From assembly GCA_963973975.1 (NCBI GenBank), contig CAXBCF010000002.1:1-64000 (forward strand): DNA of 64,000 nucleotides, given 5' to 3'. Below, piece by piece: positions 7,434-15,226 of this stretch. How positions within the stretch are numbered: the first letter of the stretch is position 1; each line of letters opens with the position of its first letter. The position numbers and the translations under genes are program-made. The stretch comes from UBA1494_A sp963973975. GTDB taxonomy: Bacteria; Bacteroidota; Bacteroidia; Flavobacteriales_E; Vicingaceae. Below the pieces are notes generated by a model, which worked only from the letters and a program-made list of their open reading frames with translations, was not told the origin of the DNA and did no database searches.

Positions 7434-10400
7434 CTAACGATTTTGTTGGTTACTAGCTCCAAAATATGGACTTAAACGATCACTCATTTCTTTACCAAAA
7501 TCTTTTTGTGGATATAACTGAGTTGACATTACTACCAAACGGTTCAAAATTGCAATTGCTTGTTGTCGATCATTTCTAACAGAAGCTGCATATTTTGGTT
7601 CCAAACTGTTGTAATAAAGTAAATCTCCTTCGTAAAGATCTGCTAATTTTCTAACAACTTCGTTGCCTTTTTCCATTTCACCAATGGCATAATAGTTTTC
7701 TGCCAAATACATTACAAATAAATCATAAGGTACATTCATTTCAGGCATTACTTCAAAAGCTTTATCAATAACTTTTTTTGCTTTTTCGGTTTCATTTTCT
7801 TCGATTAGTTTTTCTGCCAATCTTGAGAATGTTAAACGGAAAGACATGGTCATTCTTCTATTGGTTTCATCCATGTAAATATTACTCGTGTCCATTCCTC
7901 CCCATTGGAATTTATTCATCATGTTATCATACAAAATATCTGTATCGACAAATCCGGGGTTTTGATCGTTTTTGTTTTCTCTCTTAATTGGCACCAAACG
8001 ATAAGCCATTCCTTCTGCTCTGAAATAATCTTCTAAGCCAATGTAGCTATCTAAGCCAGTTGTACTGGCGAAATAAATTGGTCGTTCCCAATTATTTGTA
8101 GCTAAAATATCTAGAATGGTTAAATCATTTTTAAGTACATAGCCTTTGTTGATTTCCCAAATAATTTCATCCACAATTTTATTGGCCATGTCCTGAGGAA
8201 CCGTTCCATTTTTAAGCACTTTTTCTTTGTCGACTGAAATTTTTAGCTTTTTTGTTGGAATATAATCGATTTTTGAACCATCGTTCATCGATACTTTGGT
8301 TTGAGGATTATCACTGTTGATGAAGTCAATTAAATCTTTCACATCAATGTGACCTTTGATTTGTTTTCTCTCATAAACTGGTAAGTAATCATTGCTGCCT
8401 TGTCTGATTTTTTTCTCAGGAAGGGTTAGCGGAATTGGGTCGGAATCATAGGCTTTTAAACGCATTTGATTGATGTACCAATCAGTATTTAAAAGACTTA
8501 AGTTAATTACTCTCACGTCTGTTCTGTATTCTTCCACTTCTTGAACATTCCACAAGGGGAACGTATCGTTGTCGCCATTGGTAAAAAGAATGGCATTAGG
8601 CTCGCATGAATCCAAGTAGTTTTTAGCAAAATCTCTTGCTGTGTAACGTTTTGCTCTGCTGTGGTCATCCCAGTTTTCAGTAGCCATTAAAACAGGAACA
8701 GCTAAGGTCATTGCAGCTGTCAATCCAACTGCTAAGGCGGGTTTACCCTTGCTTTTGCCAATCAAATCATAGAGGCCGTAAACTCCTAAGCCTATCCAAA
8801 TTGCAAAAGCATAGAAGGAAGCAGCGTAGGCATAATCTCGCTCTCTTGGCTGTAGGGGATATTGATTCAGGTAAAGTACAATTGCCAAACCTGTAAAGAA
8901 AAAGAGCAACAGTACAATTACACCATCTTTTTTATCTTTCATGAATTGATAAAACAATCCAAAAAGACCGAGCAAAAATGGCAGCATGTAGTATTTATTA
9001 TTTGCCGGATTTTTTGTAACCATGTCAGGAAGCCTGTCTTGATTGCCCAAACGCATTTCGTCAATGAATTTAATACCGGAAATCCAGTTGCCGTGCACCA
9101 CATTTCCATGCCCTTGTATGTCGTTTTGACGACCAGAGAAATTCCACATAAAATAGCGCCAATACATCCAACCAACTTGATAATTGAAAAGATAGGCCAT
9201 GTTTTCACCAAAAGTTGGGGTATTGATAACTTTCGTTTGACCGCTAGCATCTTGGTAGCGAATTGGTTTTCCTTTAAAATTCGACCATTTAATGTAATGC
9301 GAACGGTGTCTGCTTTCAGCACTCCACATTCTAGGCAATATGCTCAAAAAGCGTGGATCGTAATTTGGACTTGAATTTTTACCATCGTTGGTGATGATAT
9401 ATTTTCCACTTTCTTTGTCTTGAAAATAGGTTGGAGAACCATCATTGTAGGGATTAGAAATATCTTGAGGAGAGTTAAAAGACTGTCCATTAAATAATGG
9501 TCTGCTTCCGTATTGCTCTCGATTTAAGTAGGATAAAAATGTGAAAACATTTTCAGGATTGTTCTCATCCATTGGAGGATTGGCATTTGATCGAATTACA
9601 ATTACCGCAAAAGAAGAGTAACCCAAAAGAATAGCGCCTAAACAAAGTATGGCAGTATTGAGAATGATTTTGCCTTGTTTGTGTGTTTTGTACAATCCAA
9701 AAGCGAGTAATCCAACTAAAAGAATTAAGTAAGTAATGAATCCAAAATTAAATGGAGCACCAAAAGTATTGGTGAATAAAAGTTCGAATTTAGAAGCTAA
9801 AACAATGGTGCCCGGAATAATGCCGTATTGGATAAAAGCGAGCACTACAATAGACAATACGGAAGCGAAGATGATTCCTTTCCGAGTTGGATTGAATTTC
9901 TTAAAGTAATAAACAAAAACAATTGCAGGTATTGCCAAGAGGTTCAAAAGGTGAACACCGATTGATAAACCCATTAAGTAAGCGATTAAAACAAGCCATT
10001 TTAAGTTGTGAGCTTCATCGGCTTCGCCTTCCCATTTAAGAATAGCCCAAAATACCACTGCGGTGAATAAAGAAGAAAGCGCATAAACCTCACCTTCAAC
10101 GGCTGAGAACCAAAATGAATCAGAAAAAGTATAGGCCAACGCACCAACTAAGCCGCTTCCCATGATTGCAAAAAGCTTTGATTGGTTGAGTTCTCCTGTT
10201 TTAAGGGCTAATTTTTTTCCAAAAGCAGTAATGGTCCAAAAAAGGAACAAAATGGTGAATGAACTAGAAAAAACGGAAACTAAATTTACCATGTAAGATG
10301 CGTTTTCAGGGCCTGCAAAGAGGCTAAAGAAACGACCAAAAATCATGAAAAGGGGTGCTCCAGGAGGGTGTCCTACTTGTAATTTGACAGCTGTGGCAAT

Positions 10401-10517
10401 GAACTCACCGCAATCCCAAAAGCTTGTAGTTGGTTCAACAGTCAGAAGATATACAATAGATGCAATGATCCAAGTAAACCAACCTATGGATAAATTTAGT
10501 TTTCTAAAATTGTTCAT
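7434..10517 (-). CDS. DUF2723 family polytopic membrane protein (GT-C-like, protein O-mannosyltransferase-related)
   Basis: A 1027-residue integral membrane protein. The N-terminal 330 residues carry about ten membrane segments and the DUF2723 (PF11028) signature EPTTSFWDCGEFIATA followed by VGHPPGAPLF. This resembles the GT-C glycosyltransferase first loop, with acidic residues just after TM1. A few more helices follow near 530-630, then a large soluble C-terminal part (650-1027) with helical-repeat character. The family is widespread in Bacteroidota and related by fold to protein O-mannosyltransferases, so a role in protein O-glycosylation is plausible but not shown. The start is the ATG at 10517. 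An upstream TTG (10526) lies inside the predicted promoter box. Confidence 0.88.
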   Translation of the reverse strand: MNNFRKLNLSIGWFTWIIASIVYLLTVEPTTSFWDCGEFIATAVKLQVGHPPGAPLFMIFGRFFSLFAGPENASYMVNLVSVFSSSFTILFLFWTITAFGKKLALKTGELNQSKLFAIMGSGLVGALAYTFSDSFWFSAVEGEVYALSSLFTAVVFWAILKWEGEADEAHNLKWLVLIAYLMGLSIGVHLLNLLAIPAIVFVYYFKKFNPTRKGIIFASVLSIVVLAFIQYGIIPGTIVLASKFELLFTNTFGAPFNFGFITYLILLVGLLAFGLYKTHKQGKIILNTAILCLGAILLGYSSFAVIVIRSNANPPMDENNPENVFTFLSYLNREQYGSRPLFNGQSFNSPQDISNPYNDGSPTYFQDKESGKYIITNDGKNSSPNYDPRFLSILPRMWSAESRHRSHYIKWSNFKGKPIRYQDASGQTKVINTPTFGENMAYLFNYQVGWMYWRYFMWNFSGRQNDIQGHGNVVHGNWISGIKFIDEMRLGNQDRLPDMVTKNPANNKYYMLPFLLGLFGLFYQFMKDKKDGVIVLLLFFFTGLAIVLYLNQYPLQPRERDYAYAASFYAFAIWIGLGVYGLYDLIGKSKGKPALAVGLTAAMTLAVPVLMATENWDDHSRAKRYTARDFAKNYLDSCEPNAILFTNGDNDTFPLWNVQEVEEYRTDVRVINLSLLNTDWYINQMRLKAYDSDPIPLTLPEKKIRQGSNDYLPVYERKQIKGHIDVKDLIDFINSDNPQTKVSMNDGSKIDYIPTKKLKISVDKEKVLKNGTVPQDMANKIVDEIIWEINKGYVLKNDLTILDILATNNWERPIYFASTTGLDSYIGLEDYFRAEGMAYRLVPIKRENKNDQNPGFVDTDILYDNMMNKFQWGGMDTSNIYMDETNRRMTMSFRLTFSRLAEKLIEENETEKAKKVIDKAFEVMPEMNVPYDLFVMYLAENYYAIGEMEKGNEVVRKLADLYEGDLLYYNSLEPKYAASVRNDRQQAIAILNRLVVMSTQLYPQKDFGKEMSDRLSPYFGASNQQNR

Positions 10518-10523
10518 TTTATT

Positions 10524-10531
10524 CAAAAATA
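10524..10531 (-). promoter_or_regulatory. Perfect -7 box (TATTTTTG) 6 nt before the DUF2723 ATG
   Basis: This is an exact TAnnTTTG match on the minus strand, separated by six bases (aataaa) from the ATG at 10517. It predicts a leaderless or nearly leaderless transcript. No -33 TTTG at the usual distance. Confidence 0.55.
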
Positions 10532-10623
10532 AGGAATAGACTAAAGTGCGAATATATTAATATATCTGAAATATGAAACTTGTCTTTTGTTAAGTTAACA
10601 AATGTTTTTTTGAAAATTTTATT

Positions 10624-10631
10624 TACTTTTG
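10624..10631 (+). promoter_or_regulatory. -7 box (TACTTTTG) of the tRNA-Gln gene
   Basis: A perfect TAnnTTTG match 17 bases before the tRNA 5' end, placing transcription start at about 10636-10639. A well-spaced -33 TTTG is not evident, as the nearest TTTG lies too close. Confidence 0.5.
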
Positions 10632-10648
10632 CCAACCCAAAATGAAAC

Positions 10649-10721
10649 TGTCCGATGGTGTAACTGGCAACACGTCTGGTTTTGGTCCAGAAGAGTCTAG
10701 GTTCGAGCCCTAGTCGGACAA
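10649..10721 (+). tRNA. tRNA-Gln (anticodon TTG)
   Basis: A full cloverleaf can be folded by eye: acceptor TGTCCGA/TCGGACA with discriminator A, D-stem GTGT/ACAC, anticodon stem TCTGG/CCAGA around the loop TTTTGGT (anticodon TTG, reading CAA for Gln), and T-arm CTAGG-TTCGAGC-CCTAG. CCA is not encoded. It stands alone and is followed by its own intrinsic terminator. Its last 15 bases plus 5 flanking bases recur exactly at 10821-10840. Confidence 0.97.
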
Positions 10722-10736
10722 CTGAAATTTCAAATT

Positions 10737-10771
10737 AAATCCTCATCTTAAAAAGATGGGGATTTTTTTTT
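10737..10771 (+). terminator. Intrinsic terminator of tRNA-Gln
   Basis: A 9-bp stem (CCTCATCTT / AAGATGGGG, one G-U) with a 3-base loop, extended by AAAT/ATTT, leads straight into a run of nine T. Strong rho-independent terminator. Confidence 0.9.
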
Positions 10772-10849
10772 GGATAAATGTGCTAGGGCGAGAAGTTTAT
10801 GCCGAGCGAAGTCGAGGTAAGCCCTAGTCGGACAACTGAAGTTAATTTT

Positions 10850-10884
10850 ACTCCTCATCTGATTCAGGTGAGGAGTTTTTTTTT
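10850..10884 (+). terminator. Second intrinsic terminator in the tRNA repeat
   Basis: An 11-bp stem (ACTCCTCATCT / AGGTGAGGAGT) with loop GATTC is followed by nine T. It resembles the first terminator and follows the duplicated tRNA 3' end, as expected from a tandem duplication. Confidence 0.85.
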
Positions 10885-11219
10885 GTAAGAATTGAGCGTG
10901 AGAAGTACATATCGAAGTAAGCCCGAATACAGTTTTGAGTGTGAGAGTAGAGTCTTGAGTGATTACTTAGTTCTTTTGGATTTTATTTTTTTAGTACACC
11001 AGTGGCTTTAGAGTCAGTGATTTGTTTTTTGTATGTTTGTTTGATAAAGTTTTGATAGAGTACATTACTGTGCTTTATTAATTTGTTGTGGTTAATTAAA
11101 ACTTGCTCCGAAGGGTTTGCAACCCTTCGGCATGGTTTAGATTTATTTCTCACTACTTTAACCGAAGGGTTACACTTGCTGCCTTTGAAGTTAGTGTCAC
11201 ACTACTTATTTGATTTATT
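10885..11219. other. Gene-free intergenic stretch with palindromic repeats
   Basis: No credible coding frame is seen here. It holds the degenerate third copy of the tRNA-linked repeat, a very T-rich segment (about 10980-11100) and the GAAGGG palindromes described separately. Confidence 0.6.
11108..11171. repeat. GAAGGG-type palindromic repeat, copy A
   Basis: 11108-11130 is a perfect hairpin, CCGAAGGGTT-TGC-AACCCTTCGG. The same left arm occurs again at 11162-11171. A related, interrupted copy lies at 12242-12289 on the other side of three small genes. It could fold in RNA, but it lacks a T-run and is more likely a dispersed intergenic repeat than a terminator. Confidence 0.75.
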
Positions 11220-11570
11220 TTAGGCTTGCTGTTTTTTTTCAAAAATCACAAACCAGATGGTACCTAAAGCCATGGCTACAACATCCCAAAAGTCGGAGAC
11301 AAATTGCTTGAAGTAAAAGGGGAGTATGCCTTCAAATACAATCACCAGAACCATGAAAATTAATAGTAGTTCTAGGAGATTTAGTTTGTCTTGACCAAAT
11401 AGAATTTTTCTTTCCAACTTTAGTAAAGGAAAGAAGAGGGCGGTGAGGCAAAAGGGATCTAAATAGAAATCAAAAAATAAAAATTCAAGGCCTAGAATTT
11501 TTTGACTTACTTGATGAACTATGAATAGAAATAAAGGAAATATATAACTGAACTTTAATAAAGTCTTCAT
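11220..11570 (-). CDS. Small polytopic membrane protein (resembles proteins annotated 'magnesium citrate secondary transporter')
   Basis: A 116-residue very hydrophobic protein with three to four membrane helices (about residues 5-22, 36-52, 65-83 and 94-110). The patterns LDPFCLTALFFPLL, LLELLLIFMVLVIVFEGILP and DFWDVVAMALGTIWF match a small Bacteroidota family. That family often carries the automatic name 'magnesium citrate secondary transporter', a label I do not trust as a function. Its ATG overlaps the stop of the upstream 70-residue gene (TAATG), so the two form a translationally coupled pair. Confidence 0.65.
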   Translation of the reverse strand: MKTLLKFSYIFPLFLFIVHQVSQKILGLEFLFFDFYLDPFCLTALFFPLLKLERKILFGQDKLNLLELLLIFMVLVIVFEGILPFYFKQFVSDFWDVVAMALGTIWFVIFEKKQQA

Positions 11571-11782
11571 TAAAGTGAAACAGCTACGACAAAAACAAAT
11601 ATGATAAACAGTATAGGGCTGAAGAGAATAAACAACAGTATACCGCCAATTCTAATTCCTACTTTCTTTAAAACAACGGGAAATTGATCTCCTTCTTGAA
11701 TACTAGCTTTCTCATTCCAACGATCAAAAAGGTCTTTTCCTTTTTTGTTAAGCTGCTTTTTGGATATCTTCTTCTCAGTCAT
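11570..11782 (-). CDS. Small single-span membrane protein
   Basis: A 70-residue protein with a basic, hydrophilic first half (MTEKKISKKQLNKKGKDLFD) and a hydrophobic C-terminal half (about residues 44-70) that would span the membrane once, possibly as a hairpin. I do not recognise a family. The overlap of its stop with the start of the following 116-residue membrane protein supports it as a real gene and suggests the two products work together. Confidence 0.6.
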   Translation of the reverse strand: MTEKKISKKQLNKKGKDLFDRWNEKASIQEGDQFPVVLKKVGIRIGGILLFILFSPILFIIFVFVVAVSL

Positions 11783-12020
11783 GAGGCAATATGAAAATTT
11801 TTAGTGTAAAAATAAAAAGTAATCTTTCACAATGTAAGCTTTCCCTAATTAGATCTATATTATACTAAATTAGTATTTATATGCCGTTAATAAAGTTGCT
11901 TTAGATGTAGTAGTGCAATACTAAACTGCTCTGTCACTACTTTTAATATCAATCATTTATTTTTATATTTTTGTTTGAAATTGAACGCTAATGGTTTTTG
12001 GATTTAATAGGAATTTATAG

Positions 12021-12233
12021 ATGGAATCTATAGTTGAAACCTTTCTAATCATACTGCTTGAATTCATACTGATTATACCAGGTGCATGCATCAGATGGCT
12101 TTATTTAAAATTTATAGGTAAGCCAAAGCCACTAAAAGAAATCATAAGTGATAACCCAATCATAAATGGGGTGGTAGGTGCATTGTTTATTGTAGGGCTG
12201 TCTCTTATTTTAATAGAACTGTTTAGTAGTTAG
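12021..12233 (+). CDS. Small membrane protein, unknown
   Basis: A 70-residue protein with two hydrophobic segments (about residues 4-30 and 49-68) joined by a basic loop, KFIGKPKPLKEIISDNP. The pattern of a hydrophobic start containing PGACIRWLY and a loop with GKPKPL resembles small uncharacterised Bacteroidota membrane proteins. A weak AGGA lies 12 bases before the ATG. It stands alone between the small gene pair at 11220-11782 and the GAAGGG repeat at 12242. Function unknown. Confidence 0.55.
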   Translation: MESIVETFLIILLEFILIIPGACIRWLYLKFIGKPKPLKEIISDNPIINGVVGALFIVGLSLILIELFSS

Positions 12234-12241
12234 AGATATCT

Positions 12242-12289
12242 GCTCTGAAGGGTTTCCTCCAAAGGCGGAAAAGTACCCCCTTCCGGCAT
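12242..12289. repeat. GAAGGG-type palindromic repeat, copy B
   Basis: The ends GCTCTGAAGGGTTT and CCCCCTTCCGGCAT correspond to the two arms of the hairpin at 11108-11130 and are in the same orientation. About 18 extra bases are inserted in the loop. Together the two copies bracket the three small membrane-protein genes. Confidence 0.6.
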
Positions 12290-12387
12290 TTAAACCCAAA
12301 ACAACATCTCCCAATTCACAAAATCTCTCCTTTCATTCATTTTTTAATAAGACATCAGTAATATTGAAGCTTTATTTTTAGAAAGCC

Positions 12388-13236
12388 ATGATCAAGCAAC
12401 TTTATCAATTCTTAAGTCCGAAATTTCAAAACCTTTTTTTAGAGTACAAAGTAGTTTTAAAACCCCGCTACGGTCATGGTCAGCCTGCACATCCTGAGTT
12501 ATTGAAAATAATTGACGCCAATCGAGCTACTTATAATAGCTTGCTAAACAAAGCACTTTCTTTGAAAGAAGCCATTTGGAGTATCCAAACTGCTGATAAG
12601 GAAAAAGTTGCAAGCAATCCGGCTTGGAACAATGGTTTTTTGCCCGGCTTAGACATTATCGGAATTTATACCCTAATGGCTGCTTATCAACCCAAAAAAT
12701 ACATTGAAATTGGTTCAGGAAACTCAACCAAAGTAGCTTTTAAAGCCAAAAAAGAACAAAATTTAAGCACTGAAATCACTTCGATTGATCCGATGCCTCG
12801 AGCTGAAATTGATGAGTTGGCCGATAAGGTAATTCGTCAACCTTTTGAAAATATCAACTTGGATTTATTGAATGACTTAAATGAAAACGACATTTTATTT
12901 GTAGATAATTCTCACCGAATTCTTCCCAATTCCGATTCCATGGTTTTCTACATGGAAATTTTACCTCGACTGAAAAAAGGGGTAATCGTTCACATTCACG
13001 ATATTTATTTGCCTTATGACTATCCACAATTTATGTGCGATCGTTTTTATTCAGAGCAGTACGGTCTTGCCATGTATATATTGGCCAATCCTAAAAAATA
13101 TGAAACCATTTTGCCCAATTATTTTATCTCTGAGGATAAAGAATTAGCTAACTTGATTGCACCAATTTGGGAACATGAAAATCTCAAGAATGTAGAAAGG
13201 CATGGAGGTTCTTTTTGGCTAAGAATTAACGAATAA
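12388..13236 (+). CDS. Class I SAM-dependent methyltransferase-like protein
   Basis: A 282-residue soluble protein. Residues about 110-120 (KKYIEIGSGNSTKVAF) form a Rossmann motif I, followed by ITSIDPMPR as the acidic end of strand 2 and DILFVDNSHR as strand 4. This order is that of the Methyltransf_24-type class I methyltransferases, often found with surface sugar or antibiotic biosynthesis. A later GVIVHIHDIYLPYDYP segment, with two His and two Asp, is characteristic of this subgroup. The substrate cannot be predicted. It stands alone, convergent with prmC. A near-consensus -7 box (TATTTTTA) ends 7 bases before the ATG. Confidence 0.72.
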   Translation: MIKQLYQFLSPKFQNLFLEYKVVLKPRYGHGQPAHPELLKIIDANRATYNSLLNKALSLKEAIWSIQTADKEKVASNPAWNNGFLPGLDIIGIYTLMAAYQPKKYIEIGSGNSTKVAFKAKKEQNLSTEITSIDPMPRAEIDELADKVIRQPFENINLDLLNDLNENDILFVDNSHRILPNSDSMVFYMEILPRLKKGVIVHIHDIYLPYDYPQFMCDRFYSEQYGLAMYILANPKKYETILPNYFISEDKELANLIAPIWEHENLKNVERHGGSFWLRINE

Positions 13237-13240
13237 AATT

Positions 13241-13284
13241 GTAGTAACTACATAATATGTTATAAGCTATGTCCCTATGTGGTT
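13241..13284. repeat. CTATGTGGTT-type intergenic repeat, single copy
   Basis: GTAGTAACTAC forms a small palindrome, and GCTATGTCCCTATGTGGTT matches the words seen in the larger repeat patch at 17005-17247. It lies between two convergent genes and ends 2 bases inside the prmC coding end. Confidence 0.45.
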
Positions 13285-14122
13285 AAATAAATACAGCTTT
13301 TACTAAACGGTCACGGCCGTAGTTGTCTTGCCTCAATTCAATTTCACTGAATTTATTTTCTTGGAGTAATTCAACAATTTCTTTGCCAAAATCTTCGTGA
13401 ATTTCCCAAAATAATCTACCTCCGGGTTTTAAGATTTGGGGAGCAATAGCCAACATTCTTTTGTAAAAAAGCAGGGGCTCGCCTTCTGGCGCTAAAGCAA
13501 CGAGGGGTTCATATTCTACCACATTTTTATTTAAAATGCGCAATTCCTCTTGCTTCACATAAGGTGGATTGCTGACAACTACATCGTATTGCCTTTTTGG
13601 AATCTGCTTTAAAATATCCAATGCTTCAAATTCCATGCTTAAACCAAATTTTTTGGCGTTAATTCGCGCAACTTGGTTGGCTTCTTCTGAAACATCGCAA
13701 GCGTCAATTAATTTATAATTTCCTTCCAATGCCAAGCTTATTGGAATGCATCCACTGCCAGAGCCAATGTCAATCAATTCCAAATTTGGATTGCTTTCAG
13801 CTTCTAAAATCCATTGTACAAGCTCTTCGGTTTCAGGACGGGGAATTAACACACGCTCGTCTACAAAGAAATCTCTGCCAAAAAAAACAGTTTCATTAAA
13901 CAGATAATCAATTGGTTTGTGTTTTTTTAGTTCTGCAACCAACTGATTCAATCCATTGACTTTTGCTTCTTCAATGATTTTATCTTTTTCTAAAACTACT
14001 TGCGCCCGATTCATTTTCAATACCTTTTCCAAAAGAATAGCTAAATGATTTTTGGCTTCTCGTTCCTCGAGAACGCTTTTCAATTCAGTTAGTAATTTCT
14101 CCTTTAAATCAGCTAAACGCAT
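13283..14122 (-). CDS. prmC: Release factor glutamine methyltransferase
   Basis: A 279-residue enzyme that methylates the Gln of the GGQ motif in release factors RF1 and RF2, needed for efficient translation termination. The N-terminal helical domain (residues 1-85) binds the release factor. The catalytic domain has motif I LIDIGSGSGCIPISLAL and the defining VVSNPPYV motif near residue 185 that binds the glutamine side chain. The FVDERVLIPRPETEELV segment is also typical of PrmC/HemK. It is divergent from ribD with a very short intergenic region. Confidence 0.95.
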   Translation of the reverse strand: MRLADLKEKLLTELKSVLEEREAKNHLAILLEKVLKMNRAQVVLEKDKIIEEAKVNGLNQLVAELKKHKPIDYLFNETVFFGRDFFVDERVLIPRPETEELVQWILEAESNPNLELIDIGSGSGCIPISLALEGNYKLIDACDVSEEANQVARINAKKFGLSMEFEALDILKQIPKRQYDVVVSNPPYVKQEELRILNKNVVEYEPLVALAPEGEPLLFYKRMLAIAPQILKPGGRLFWEIHEDFGKEIVELLQENKFSEIELRQDNYGRDRLVKAVFI

Positions 14123-14166
14123 ATTTCTGTTTCCTTTAAATCAATGTCCGAAGTTAGTATTTTATC

Positions 14167-14174
14167 TAATTTTG
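14167..14174 (+). promoter_or_regulatory. Perfect -7 box (TAATTTTG) 5 nt before the ribD ATG
   Basis: An exact TAnnTTTG match, five bases (gaaac) before the ATG at 14180. It decides the ribD start, because the alternative ATG at 14144 lies upstream of the box. Confidence 0.55.
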
Positions 14175-14179
14175 GAAAC

Positions 14180-15226
14180 ATGCAAAACTCCCATGAAAAG
14201 TACATGAGCAGAGCCATTGAATTGGCTAATTTGGGAAAATATTACACTGCTCCAAATCCAAGTGTTGGAGCAGTAATCGTTCATGAGGAGGAAATAATCG
14301 GCGAAGGTTACCATGCTCAATTTGGAGAAGCGCATGCTGAGGTGAATGCAATCAATGCTGTTCAGAATAGAGAATTGCTGAAAAATTCAACGCTTTATGT
14401 CACTTTAGAGCCTTGTGCTCATTTTGGAAAAACTCCTCCTTGCAGTAATTTAATTGTTGAAAATAAAATTCCCAAAGTAGTGATAGCAACCACCGATCCT
14501 TTCGCCAAAGTGAATGGAAAAGGAATTGCTTTTATGAAAGAAAACGGAGTTGAAGTAATTACTCAAGTATTAGAAGCAGAAGGCAAGGAACTGAATAGAC
14601 GATTTTTTACATTCCACCAAAAAAAACGTCCATATGTTATCTTGAAGTTTGCAAAATCCAAGGATGGATTTTTGGCTAGAAAAGCAGGTGAAGCTCATCT
14701 GGGAAATTGGATTACTGGTGCTTTAAGCAAACAATTGGTGCATTTATGGAGAGCCGAAGAACAAGCAATTTTAGTTGGAAAGAACACAGCCTTAATTGAT
14801 AATCCAGTCTTGACTTGCAGGGAAGTGGACGGTAAAAATCCAATCAGAATGGTGATTGACCTGAACTTGGAATTACCAAAAGAGTTGAAACTCTTTGATC
14901 AAAGTACAAAAACAGTAATTTTTAATGAAAAACGATCTGAAACAGCTGAGCAATTGCATTGGGTGAAAAAATCTTTGGGAAAAGCGATGGTTCAATCTGT
15001 GGTGGATTATTGTGTTCAAGAAAACATTCTTTCCTTGATTATCGAGGGTGGAGCAGGGGTTTTAAATCAATTTATTGCAGCAAATGTTTGGGATGAAGCA
15101 AGAATCTTTGTCGGAAATCAGGAATTTGAGGAGGGTATTGAAGCACCAATTTTAACAGGTGACTTGCAGTATCATGGAAATCTGGAGCAAGATCAATTAT
15201 TCATTTATAGAAATCTCGGCACATGA
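14180..15226 (+). CDS. ribD: Bifunctional riboflavin biosynthesis deaminase/reductase
   Basis: This 348-residue enzyme carries out two consecutive steps of riboflavin synthesis. The N-terminal deaminase (residues 1-145) has the zinc motif GEAHAEVNAI and then TLEPCAHFGKTPPC. The C-terminal reductase (150-348) has YVILKFAKSKDGF, WRAEEQAILVGKNT and the late IIEGGAGVLNQF. The ATG at 14180 gives the usual N-terminus, with HEKYMSRAIELA immediately after it, and follows a perfect -7 box. An ATG at 14144 would add 12 untypical residues. Its TGA overlaps the ATG of the next gene. No FMN riboswitch is visible upstream. Confidence 0.95.
   Translation: MQNSHEKYMSRAIELANLGKYYTAPNPSVGAVIVHEEEIIGEGYHAQFGEAHAEVNAINAVQNRELLKNSTLYVTLEPCAHFGKTPPCSNLIVENKIPKVVIATTDPFAKVNGKGIAFMKENGVEVITQVLEAEGKELNRRFFTFHQKKRPYVILKFAKSKDGFLARKAGEAHLGNWITGALSKQLVHLWRAEEQAILVGKNTALIDNPVLTCREVDGKNPIRMVIDLNLELPKELKLFDQSTKTVIFNEKRSETAEQLHWVKKSLGKAMVQSVVDYCVQENILSLIIEGGAGVLNQFIAANVWDEARIFVGNQEFEEGIEAPILTGDLQYHGNLEQDQLFIYRNLGT

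Larger units (their letters stand above)
10707..10924 (+). repeat. Decayed tandem repeat of the tRNA-Gln 3' end plus terminator
   Basis: Two unequal units of 114 and about 100 bases start at 10707 and 10821 and a third start is seen at 10921. Each holds a tRNA 3' end beginning GCCC (an exact 20-base copy in units 1 and 2, degenerate in unit 3). Units 1 and 2 continue with a similar CCTCATCT terminator and T-run, then a GAGAAGT...GAAGT...AAGCCC segment. The last segment of unit 1 contains ATGCCGAGCGAAGTCGAGG, a short palindrome-like motif I recall as widespread in Bacteroidota intergenic DNA. The second unit has no tRNA body, so it is not a functional gene. Confidence 0.75.

Noticed and set aside
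8862..9374. A 170-residue open frame on the plus strand inside the DUF2723 gene
   Set aside because: It lies antisense to a well supported gene, has no family resemblance and no credible start signals; it is a shadow frame.
10821..10840. A second tRNA gene
   Set aside because: Only the 3' end is present; D-arm and anticodon arm are absent.
10722..12387. A prophage or integrative element at the tRNA-Gln 3' end
   Set aside because: No integrase, transposase or phage gene is present and the repeated tRNA end is only about 100 bases away.
14123..14179. FMN riboswitch in front of ribD
   Set aside because: The region is only 57 bases, shared with the divergent prmC, and has no RFN-type conserved segments.
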